This document shows, piece after piece, positions 1 to 5,009 of a DNA stretch of 5,009 bases. How positions within the stretch are numbered: the stretch's first letter is position 1; every line of letters starts with the position of its first letter. Source of the DNA: JBFGCA01 sp041567315 (GTDB taxonomy: Bacteria > Acidobacteriota > Thermoanaerobaculia > Multivoradales > JAHEKO01); contig JBFGCA010000192.1 of the NCBI GenBank assembly GCA_041567315.1, forward strand, positions 1-5,009, in the 5' to 3' direction. The notes under the pieces are model-generated. The model searched no databases and was not told the DNA's origin. It was given only the letters and a program-made list of their open reading frames with translations. A program made the translations under genes and the position numbers.

Positions 1-1
1 A

Positions 2-2572
2 GGCTCCGCCGCGGCCACGGCCGACGGCGGCCGTTTCCTGCCCGGCGCGGTGCTCGCCGGCCGCTACCGGATCGTCGCGGTCCTGGGTCGTGGAGGGATG
101 GGCGAGGTCTACCGCGCCGACGACCTCAAGCTTGGCCAGCAGGTGGCGCTCAAGTTCCTGCCCGAGGCGGTGGCCCGCGACCCGCAGTGGCTCGAGCGCT
201 TCCTCAACGAGGTCAAGATCGCACGCCAGATCTCCAATCCGAACGTCTGCCGGGTCTACGACGTGGCCGAGGTGGACGGCCACCACTTTCTTTCGATGGA
301 GTACATCGACGGCGAGGACCTGGCCTCGCTGCTGCGCCGCATCGGCCGGCTGCCCGAGGACAAGGCGGTCCAGATCGCCCGCCAGGTCTGCGCCGGGGTG
401 GCCGCGGCCCACGCCCGCGGCGTCCTGCACCGGGACTTGAAGCCCGCCAACGTGATGATCGACGGCCAGGGCAACGCCCGCATCACCGACTTCGGCCTCG
501 CCGGGCTGGCCGAGACGATCTCCGGGGACGACGTGATCTCGGGCACCCCGGCCTACATGGCGCCCGAGCAGCTCGCCGGGCGGGAGGTCACCGAGAAGAG
601 CGACCTCTACGCCCTCGGCCTGGTCCTCTACCAGCTCTTCACCGGCAAGCCGGCCTTCCAGGCGGACACCCTGGCCGAGATCTCGCGGCTCCACCGCGAG
701 GGGACCCCGACCTCGCCGTCGAGCCTCGTCGCCGGCCTCGACCCGGCGGTGGAGCGCATCGTGCTGCGCTGCCTGGAGAAGGACCCGGGCGAGCGGCCCG
801 CCTCGGCGCTGGCGGTGGCGGCGGCGCTGCCGGGCGGCGACCCGCTGGCGGCGGCGCTGGCGGCGGGAGAGACGCCGTCGCCGGAGATGGTGGCGGCGGC
901 GGGAGAGGAGGGGAGCCTGGCGCCGAAGGTGGCGCTCGGCCTGCTGGTCGGGCTCGTCGTCGCGACCGCCGGCTACGTGGGTCTTTCGGGCCGCTACCAG
1001 GTCACCTCCGTCATCCCGATGGACAAGAGCGTGGACGTGCTGGAGGACCGGGCGCAGGAGCTCGTGTCGGCTCTGGGTGTCGAGGACGAGAGCCGCGTGG
1101 ACACCGCCCACGGCTTCGACTGGGACTGGGACTACCGTCGCTATCTCGAGGGCGACGCGTTCTCCGGCGACGCCTGGAAGACGCTGGCCGCCGGCCGACC
1201 CGCCTATCTCAGGTTCTGGTACCGGCAGAGCCCGCGGACGATGGTGCCCCTCGTCTTCGTCACCCGGGTCGACTGGAGCGACCCGGCCCAGGAGATCAGC
1301 GACAGCGTCGCCCTGCGCCTGGACATGCGCGGCAATCTCGTCGAGTACGTGCGGGTTCCGCGCCAGACCGACGACCGCGACGAGGCGGAGGCCGGCCCTC
1401 CCGCTCCCGACTGGGCGGGGCTCTTCGCCGCCGCGGACCTCGAGATCGAGGGCTTCTCGTCCGTCGCCCCGGTCTGGGTGCCGCCGGTCTTCGCCGATGA
1501 GCGCGCCGCCTGGAGCGGCGAGCTTCCCGAGCTTCCCGGCGCCCCGGTGCGGGTGGAGGCCGCGGCCTATCGGGGCGAGCCGGTCTACTTCCGGCTGGTC
1601 GGCCCCTGGAGCCGCGCCGAGCGCGAGACCCAGGAGGAGCGGTCCGCCGGCATCCGGGCGAGGCAGGTGATCAACCTCGTCATCATCCTGATCGCCCTCG
1701 GCGTCGGCACCTGGATGGCGCGCCGCAACCTGCGCGGCGGCCGCGGCGACTACCGGGGCGCCACCCGCCTGGCGCTCTTCATGTTCGCGATCCAACTCCT
1801 GAGCTGGGTCGTCTTCAGCCATCACACCGGACGGCTGAACGAGGAGTTCAGGATGTTCATCCTGACCGCGAGCGTGGCGCTCTTCAACAGCGCGGCGGCC
1901 TGGATGCTCTACCTCGCCCTCGAGCCCTCCGTCCGCAAGCACAGCCCGCAGCGCATCGTGGCCTGGAGCCGGCTCCTGGCGGGCCGCTTCAAGGACCCCC
2001 TGGTGGGGCGCGACGTCCTGGTCGGCCTGCTGACCGGTGCCGTGGTGGGCCTGGCGGTGGGGGTGACCCGGCCGCTCCAGCTCTGGATCGGCACCCAGAC
2101 GATCCTGCCGCTGGGAGCGTGGACCCAGCCTCTCCTGGGCTTGCGGGCCACGGTGGCCGCCCTGCTCGACACGATCCCCAACGCCACCTTCGGCGCCATG
2201 CTCTTCGTCTTCCTCTGGTTCCTGCTCTCGAGGTTCCTGCGCTGGAGGTGGCTCGCGGGAATCGTCTACCTGGCGATCCTGGTCCTGAGCTTCAGCGGCG
2301 GAACCTCCTTCTCCTGGGTGAGCATGATCACGGCCCTGGTGCTGGGGGGCCTCTTCCTGCTGATCCTCACCCGCTTCGGCCTCCTGGCCATCATCTCGAC
2401 CCTGGCCTCGGCGACCCTGATCACCAACCCGGCGCTCTCCTGGGACTTTTCCGCCTGGTGGACCCGCGGCTCCTGGCTGATGCTGCTGGCGCTGGCGCTG
2501 CTCGCGGTCTACGCCTTCCGCGTCGCCGTCGGCGGCCGCCCGGTGCTCGAAGGCCCGCTGCTCGACGACTAG
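2..2572 (+). CDS. Receptor-like Ser/Thr protein kinase with polytopic membrane C-terminus (5' partial)
   Basis: This is a Hanks-type (PknB-like) kinase that phosphorylates Ser/Thr on unknown targets. Residues are numbered from the GTG at 50. The kinase domain spans about 6-260: Gly-loop GRGGMGEV (13-20), ATP-binding Lys35, alphaC Glu54, HRDLKPAN with Asp129, Lys131 and Asn134, DFG (147-149), APE (171-173), Asp185 and Arg249. All key residues are present, so it should be active. An Ala-rich linker (about 258-290) leads to one membrane helix (about 294-312). Next comes a presumed extracytoplasmic domain (about 315-538) rich in Trp, Tyr and Asp, then about eight hydrophobic helices between 540 and 828. 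The frame stays open upstream of the GTG to the window edge and reads GRFLPGAVLAGRYRI, which looks like normal kinase N-terminus. The true start therefore lies outside the window, and the GTG is probably an internal Val. Kinase assignment is very sure; the ligand, target and function of the membrane region are unknown. I recall similar kinases in Acidobacteriota. It converges on the antiporter. Confidence 0.95.
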   Translation, partial: GSAAATADGGRFLPGAVLAGRYRIVAVLGRGGMGEVYRADDLKLGQQVALKFLPEAVARDPQWLERFLNEVKIARQISNPNVCRVYDVAEVDGHHFLSMEYIDGEDLASLLRRIGRLPEDKAVQIARQVCAGVAAAHARGVLHRDLKPANVMIDGQGNARITDFGLAGLAETISGDDVISGTPAYMAPEQLAGREVTEKSDLYALGLVLYQLFTGKPAFQADTLAEISRLHREGTPTSPSSLVAGLDPAVERIVLRCLEKDPGERPASALAVAAALPGGDPLAAALAAGETPSPEMVAAAGEEGSLAPKVALGLLVGLVVATAGYVGLSGRYQVTSVIPMDKSVDVLEDRAQELVSALGVEDESRVDTAHGFDWDWDYRRYLEGDAFSGDAWKTLAAGRPAYLRFWYRQSPRTMVPLVFVTRVDWSDPAQEISDSVALRLDMRGNLVEYVRVPRQTDDRDEAEAGPPAPDWAGLFAAADLEIEGFSSVAPVWVPPVFADERAAWSGELPELPGAPVRVEAAAYRGEPVYFRLVGPWSRAERETQEERSAGIRARQVINLVIILIALGVGTWMARRNLRGGRGDYRGATRLALFMFAIQLLSWVVFSHHTGRLNEEFRMFILTASVALFNSAAAWMLYLALEPSVRKHSPQRIVAWSRLLAGRFKDPLVGRDVLVGLLTGAVVGLAVGVTRPLQLWIGTQTILPLGAWTQPLLGLRATVAALLDTIPNATFGAMLFVFLWFLLSRFLRWRWLAGIVYLAILVLSFSGGTSFSWVSMITALVLGGLFLLILTRFGLLAIISTLASATLITNPALSWDFSAWWTRGSWLMLLALALLAVYAFRVAVGGRPVLEGPLLDD

Positions 2573-2590
2573 CCACAGCCGAGCTAGTCG
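2566..2590. terminator. Inverted repeat spanning both convergent stop codons; possible shared terminator
   Basis: CGACTAGC (2566-2573) and GCTAGTCG (2583-2590) form a perfect 8-bp inverted repeat around a 9-base loop. The left arm contains the kinase TAG and the right arm contains the antiporter TAG on the opposite strand. With only 11 bases between the stops, this is the only place for a shared bidirectional terminator. Neither direction has a T-tract after the stem, so it is not a canonical intrinsic terminator. It could act as a 3'-end stability hairpin, or be incidental, because both genes happen to end in GACTAGC. Confidence 0.35.
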
Positions 2591-3873
2591 CCCCGGCGCT
2601 GTCGATACGCCGCCTCGAGCTCGGTGCCGCGGATCAGGCGGCGCAGCAGGGGCGTGGTCATGAACGTCGTCGCCAGGGCCATCAGGACCAGCATGGAGAA
2701 GACGCTGTCGGGCACGACGCCGAGCTCGTAGCCGACGTGGATGGCCACCAGCCCCATCAGCGCCCGGGTGTTCATCATCACCGCCACGCAGCCGCTGTCG
2801 CGCCAGGGCAGGCCGCAGGCGCGCGCGGCGAGGCCGCAGCCCCCCATCTTGCCGGCGATCGCCGTCAGGCAGACCAGGCCGCAGAGCAGCCAGAGCCGCG
2901 CCCCCTCGAGCTGCCCGACGTCGGTGCGCAGCCCGGTGTAGGTGAAGAAGATCGGCAGGAAGAAGACGTAGACGACGTCGCGCAGCCGTCGCTCCACCGC
3001 CTCCCGGAGCCGCGGCCGGTCCCAGAGCGCGGCGCCGAAAACGAACGGGCCGAAGATCGAGAAGATGCCGATGGCGTTGCTGGCCGCGGCCGAGGCCAGG
3101 ACCAGGACCAGGAGCAGCGCGAAGCCGCCCGGACGGAGGTCGCCGGCCGCGTCGATCGCCCGCTCGCTCCAGGCCCCGAGCAGCGGCCGCGCGACGAGGA
3201 GCAGAACGACGCAGAGCAGGGCGGTCGCCAGCAGCATCCAGCCGACGCTCGCCGGCTGGAAGTGGCCGCGCACCGCCGCGGTGACCGCCGCCAGCAGGAT
3301 CCAGCCGATGGCGTCGTCCACCGCCGCCGCGGAGATGATCAGCGCCGCCAGGCGGGTGCGGTGGAGGTTGAACTCGACCAGGATGCGCCCCAGCACCGGG
3401 ATCGCCGTGATCGACATCGCGATCGCCAGGAAGAGGGCGAAGCCCGCCGGCGGCTCGCCCGGCGAGGTCGCCACCTGCGGGTAGAGCACCCAGGCCAGGG
3501 CGAGGCCGAGGCCGAACGGGAGCGCGATGCCGGCCCCGGCCACCGCCGCCGCGGGGCCGCGCAGCGAGCGCAGGTGGCCGAAGTCGAACCCCATGCCGAC
3601 CAGGAACATCAGGAAGACGAGGCCGAGCTGGCCCAGCACCTGGAAGACGGGGTCGGTCTGCGGGGAGAAGAGCCACGACGAGAGATCGGGGGCGAGACGG
3701 CCCAGCAGCGACGGCCCCAGGGCGAGCCCGGCGGCGATCTCGCCGACGACCTGCGGTTGGCCGAGCCGCGCCAGCAGCCCCGCCCCGAGCCTCGCCGCCA
3801 CCAGGATCACGGCGAGCTGCACGAGGACGACGAGGAGCAGCGCCTCGGTCCCGTGGGGCGAGAGGACGTTCAT
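2584..3873 (-). CDS. CPA2-family cation/proton antiporter (CHX/Kha1-like, membrane domain only)
   Basis: This inner-membrane secondary transporter most likely exchanges Na+ or K+ for H+. The 429-residue protein is almost entirely hydrophobic helices, about 11-13 of them. Family landmarks occur in order: GQPQVVGEIAAGLALGPSLLG (38-58, the usual TM2 signature), SITAIPVLGRIL (154-165), AAAVDDAIGW (182-191) with the Asp186-Asp187 ion-binding pair, FLPIFFTYTGLRTD (305-318), Lys342 in a GKMGG motif, and MNTRALMGL (367-375). The SITA.PVL and MNT(R/K) motifs recall plant CHX and fungal Kha1 relatives. The Asp-Asp pair, where Kef channels have Gln-Asp, is the NapA/NhaA-like arrangement associated with electrogenic exchange. 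The protein stops at RRGD just after the last helix, with no RCK/TrkA-N or UspA domain, so direct nucleotide gating is unlikely. The ATG at 3873 is the only reasonable start: the frame upstream has no ATG, GTG or TTG for at least 12 codons. Its ribosome site is poor; a GAGCG lies only 2-3 bases from the ATG. Ion specificity cannot be read from sequence. Confidence 0.93.
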   Translation of the reverse strand: MNVLSPHGTEALLLVVLVQLAVILVAARLGAGLLARLGQPQVVGEIAAGLALGPSLLGRLAPDLSSWLFSPQTDPVFQVLGQLGLVFLMFLVGMGFDFGHLRSLRGPAAAVAGAGIALPFGLGLALAWVLYPQVATSPGEPPAGFALFLAIAMSITAIPVLGRILVEFNLHRTRLAALIISAAAVDDAIGWILLAAVTAAVRGHFQPASVGWMLLATALLCVVLLLVARPLLGAWSERAIDAAGDLRPGGFALLLVLVLASAAASNAIGIFSIFGPFVFGAALWDRPRLREAVERRLRDVVYVFFLPIFFTYTGLRTDVGQLEGARLWLLCGLVCLTAIAGKMGGCGLAARACGLPWRDSGCVAVMMNTRALMGLVAIHVGYELGVVPDSVFSMLVLMALATTFMTTPLLRRLIRGTELEAAYRQRRGD

Positions 3874-3910
3874 TTCGCTCGGGCCGGCGGCCGGAACCCT
3901 CCCTCCGACT

Positions 3911-3942
3911 GCCGCGGGCCCCCGTCGGCGGGAGCCCGCGGC
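3911..3942. repeat. Strong GC-rich stem-loop upstream of the antiporter
   Basis: GCCGCGGGC (3911-3919) pairs perfectly with GCCCGCGGC (3934-3942). After one mismatch (C3920/A3933) a further four pairs, CCCG with CGGG, close a TCGG loop. That makes 13 pairs over 32 bases. It lies 38 bases upstream of the antiporter ATG, so it is either in the antiporter's 5' untranslated RNA or in its promoter region. No T-run follows on either strand, which argues against an intrinsic terminator. It could be an untranslated-leader structure or an operator. Confidence 0.55.
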
Positions 3943-3968
3943 GAAGTGCGTATCCTGTCACCGAATTC

Positions 3969-3979
3969 GCCTCTGAGGC
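3969..3979. repeat. Short odd palindrome GCCTC-T-GAGGC
   Basis: This is an 11-base perfect palindrome with a single central base. The central spacing is too small for an RNA hairpin, so if it does anything it would be as a protein-binding site. It sits about midway in the divergent intergenic region. Palindromes this short arise by chance in GC-rich DNA, so confidence in a role is low. Confidence 0.25.
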
Positions 3980-3990
3980 TTTCTCGACCC

Positions 3991-4021
3991 CCCGGATGAG
4001 GGAAACCCCCTATTGTCCGGG
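3991..4021. promoter_or_regulatory. Candidate operator: nested interrupted dyad upstream of the secreted pair
   Basis: Outer arms CCCGGA (3991-3996) and TCCGGG (4016-4021) are a perfect 6-bp inverted repeat. Nested between them is AGGGAAACCCCCT (3999-4011), itself nearly palindromic (AGGG / CCCT with one extra C). The centre lies about 45 bases before the ATG at 4051, where an operator or promoter element would be expected. The AT-containing stretch TATTG just inside the right arm stands out from the GC-rich surroundings. It could be a regulator-binding site for a dimeric protein or an RNA hairpin. I cannot name the regulator. Confidence 0.4.
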
Positions 4022-4050
4022 CGCCGGGGCGCGGTCACGGTAGGGCGGAC

Positions 4051-4545
4051 ATGAAAAAGCCTCCGGAGCCCCGCCCGGGACGGGCGTCCGTCCCCGGCCT
4101 CGCCCCGCGCCTCGCCTTGTGCCTCGTCCTGTGCCTGGCGCTCTCGACGCCCGCCGCCAGCGGCGAGGCCGGCCCGGTCAGCGGGCACGACCTCAAGGCG
4201 ATCCACTACGTGGAGAACGCGCACGGCCAGCTCGAGGAGTGGACCGACCGCCTGCTGGCGCGCCTCGATCGGGGCCTCGGCGCCCGCGCGTCCGAGCCGA
4301 TCCTCGACGGGCGCGCCGACCTGCAGACCGCCAAGATCCGCGTCACCTACGCCGGCTACGTCGACTCCGAGCCGCTCGCCGGGCTCTTCCGCGAGCTCTC
4401 CCGGGCCCACGCCGAGCGCCTCGACCTGGTGCGGGCGCGTCTCGGCGGCGCCGGCGGCCCCGCGCACGAGGCCGCGTACCGCGATGCCGACGCGCGCGTC
4501 GACGAGCTCATCAACCGAATCCGAGATTGGAGGACGAACCGATGA
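4051..4545 (+). CDS. Small exported protein of unknown function
   Basis: This 164-residue protein is not one I recognise. It has a signal peptide: a basic, Pro-rich n-region of about 20 residues, a hydrophobic core LALCLVLCLALS (21-32), and a likely cleavage after Ala-Ala-Ser at 35-37. The mature part of about 127 residues is charged, rich in Arg, Glu, Leu and Ala, and looks mostly helical; it contains no Cys. Two Cys (24 and 28) are inside the hydrophobic core but lack a proper lipobox (LALC, LVLC), so a lipoprotein is unlikely. The ATG at 4051 is preceded by a modest TAGGGCGG ribosome site (4041-4048), and no better start exists downstream. Third positions are strongly G/C, as expected for a real gene in this genome. 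Its last codons overlap the next gene by ATGA, so the two are probably translationally coupled. It may be an accessory or partner of the second exported protein, which is inference only. Confidence 0.8.
   Translation: MKKPPEPRPGRASVPGLAPRLALCLVLCLALSTPAASGEAGPVSGHDLKAIHYVENAHGQLEEWTDRLLARLDRGLGARASEPILDGRADLQTAKIRVTYAGYVDSEPLAGLFRELSRAHAERLDLVRARLGGAGGPAHEAAYRDADARVDELINRIRDWRTNR
4529..4534 (+). promoter_or_regulatory. Strong Shine-Dalgarno for the second exported protein
   Basis: GGAGGA lies seven bases before the ATG at 4542, within the last codons of the upstream gene. It is the best ribosome site in the window. With the ATGA overlap it fixes the start of the downstream gene and supports translational coupling. 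Confidence 0.8.
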
Positions 4546-5009
4546 TCCGCAACCCCGCGCTGCCGACGGCGGCCGCCGTCGCCCTGCTCACGACGCTCAC
4601 CGGCGCCGCCGCGCCCCTCGCCGCCGCCACCCCGGCCTCCGGCACCGTCTCCGAGGGGAGCCCGACCGTCTCCTGGGTCGGCGGCCCGTTCGCCGTCTCG
4701 AACCCCATCGGCTGCTCCGGCGCCGGCGACCCGTCGTGCGACGACTTCTCGCTCGAGATCGTGCCGCCCTCGTTCTCGCCCTACGCCGTGATCATCGAGA
4801 TCGACTCCTCCGGCGCCGCCGCCGACCAGGACGACTACGACCTGACGGTCTACGGCCCGGACGGCAACGCGATCGACGACTCGGCCTCCTCCGGGTCGTT
4901 CGAGCGGGTGGCGCTGTTCGACCCGCCGGCGGGCACCTACCGCATCGAGGTGCTGCCCTGGCTCGTCGTCCCCGGCTCGACCTACGCCGGCGAGGCGCGG
5001 CTCATCAAC
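4542..5009 (+). CDS. Exported protein with PPC-like beta-sandwich domain (3' partial)
   Basis: The frame opens at ATG 4542 and is still open at the window edge, giving 156 residues of an incomplete protein. Residues 1-29 are a typical signal peptide: MIRN, then a long Ala/Leu/Thr core, with probable cleavage after Ala-Ala-Ala before TPASG. The mature start (about 30-156) reads as beta strands. It includes VSWVGGPFAVSNP (43-55), Cys57 and Cys66 close enough for a disulfide, then DDYDLTVYGPDGNAI (97-111) and PPAGTYRIEVLPW (128-140). The alternating D.YDL.VY.P.G and AGTY.I.V pattern is that of bacterial pre-peptidase C-terminal (PPC)-like domains. In other exported proteins these often precede a sialidase-like, peptidase or surface module; here that part lies beyond the window. 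The acidic loops (DQDDYD, IDD) could bind calcium. It overlaps the upstream exported-protein gene by four bases and should share its transcript. The fold call is moderate; the overall function is unknown. Confidence 0.82.
   Translation, partial: MIRNPALPTAAAVALLTTLTGAAAPLAAATPASGTVSEGSPTVSWVGGPFAVSNPIGCSGAGDPSCDDFSLEIVPPSFSPYAVIIEIDSSGAAADQDDYDLTVYGPDGNAIDDSASSGSFERVALFDPPAGTYRIEVLPWLVVPGSTYAGEARLIN

Larger units (their letters stand above)
3874..4050. promoter_or_regulatory. Divergent intergenic region with promoters for the antiporter and the secreted pair
   Basis: This 177-base gap lies between divergently transcribed genes, so both promoters should be in it or just inside the gene ends. 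I found no convincing sigma70 -35/-10 pair on either strand. It contains three dyad-symmetric elements (3911-3942, 3969-3979 and 3991-4021), a high density for so short a spacer. On the minus strand a purine run GGAGGGAGGG (3906-3897) lies about 23 bases before the antiporter ATG, too far to act as a normal Shine-Dalgarno. Promoter function is inferred from gene orientation only. Confidence 0.6.

Noticed and set aside
50..52. GTG at 50 as the real start of the kinase gene
   Set aside because: The frame is open to the left edge and encodes GRFLPGA immediately before it, which fits kinase N-termini in this family. No ribosome site precedes the GTG. It is more likely an internal Val.
780..910. 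GCG/GGC-rich direct repeats in the kinase gene
   Set aside because: They encode the Ala/Gly-rich linker between the kinase domain and the first membrane helix. The short imperfect units are explained by Ala codons in GC-rich DNA.
187..1500. 437-codon open frame on the + strand inside the kinase gene
   Set aside because: It is an Arg/Gly/Pro-rich out-of-frame shadow of a gene with all kinase motifs intact.
3951..3956. TATCCT as a -10 box on the + strand
   Set aside because: No -35-like hexamer lies 16-18 bases upstream (that stretch is the GC-rich stem), so it does not stand as a promoter call.
2119..3999. 626-codon open frame on the + strand
   Set aside because: It lies opposite the antiporter and overlaps the kinase 3' end. 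Its translation is a low-complexity Arg/Gln/Glu/Asp/His/Pro-rich string, typical of the antisense of a hydrophobic gene in GC-rich DNA.
4001..4006. GGAAAC as an extracytoplasmic-function sigma -35 element
   Set aside because: No suitable -10 motif was found at 16-17 bases downstream, and the bases are better explained as part of the dyad at 3991-4021.
4114..4134. Lipobox around Cys24 or Cys28 of the small exported protein
   Set aside because: The residue before each Cys is Leu rather than Gly, Ala or Ser, and both Cys lie in the middle of the hydrophobic core.
3958..4467. 169-codon open frame on the - strand opposite the small exported-protein gene
   Set aside because: Its composition is typical of antisense reading and it has no recognisable motif. 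The + strand frame has a signal peptide, a ribosome site and an ATGA link to the next gene.

Overview
The window is about 70% GC by eye, with strongly G/C-biased third codon positions throughout. It carries a Hanks-type Ser/Thr kinase with the kinase N-terminus (VLAGRYRIV..GRGGMGEVYRADDLKLGQ..ALKFLP) and polytopic C-terminal half that I associate with Acidobacteriota, especially Thermoanaerobaculia-like genomes. A deltaproteobacterial or myxobacterial-type genome is the main alternative. This assignment comes from remembered family resemblance and not from a search.

Layout: (1) Positions 2-2572, + strand: a receptor-like Ser/Thr kinase, cut at its 5' end by the window edge. It has a cytosolic kinase domain, an Ala-rich linker, one membrane helix, a roughly 225-residue presumed extracytoplasmic domain and then about eight further membrane helices. 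(2) Positions 2584-3873, - strand: a 429-residue CPA2-type cation/proton antiporter with an Asp-Asp pair, convergent with the kinase. Only 11 bases separate the two stop codons, and a perfect 8-bp inverted repeat contains both. (3) Positions 3874-4050: a 177-base divergent intergenic region with three dyad-symmetric elements, which must hold the promoters for both the antiporter and the rightward genes. (4) Positions 4051-4545, + strand: a small exported protein of unknown function. (5) Positions 4542 to the right edge, + strand: a second exported protein with a PPC-like beta-sandwich, overlapping gene 4 by ATGA and running off the window.

How they may work together: the two exported proteins form a translationally coupled pair. 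The antiporter is transcribed away from them out of the same intergenic region, so shared regulation is possible but not shown. The kinase converges on the antiporter, is not in an operon with it, and may only be a neighbour. No tRNA, rRNA, CRISPR, insertion sequence or integrase was seen. Nothing here amounts to a clearly new system. The points most worth following up are the kinase's membrane and sensor region, the stop-codon-spanning inverted repeat, and the dyads of the divergent intergenic region.
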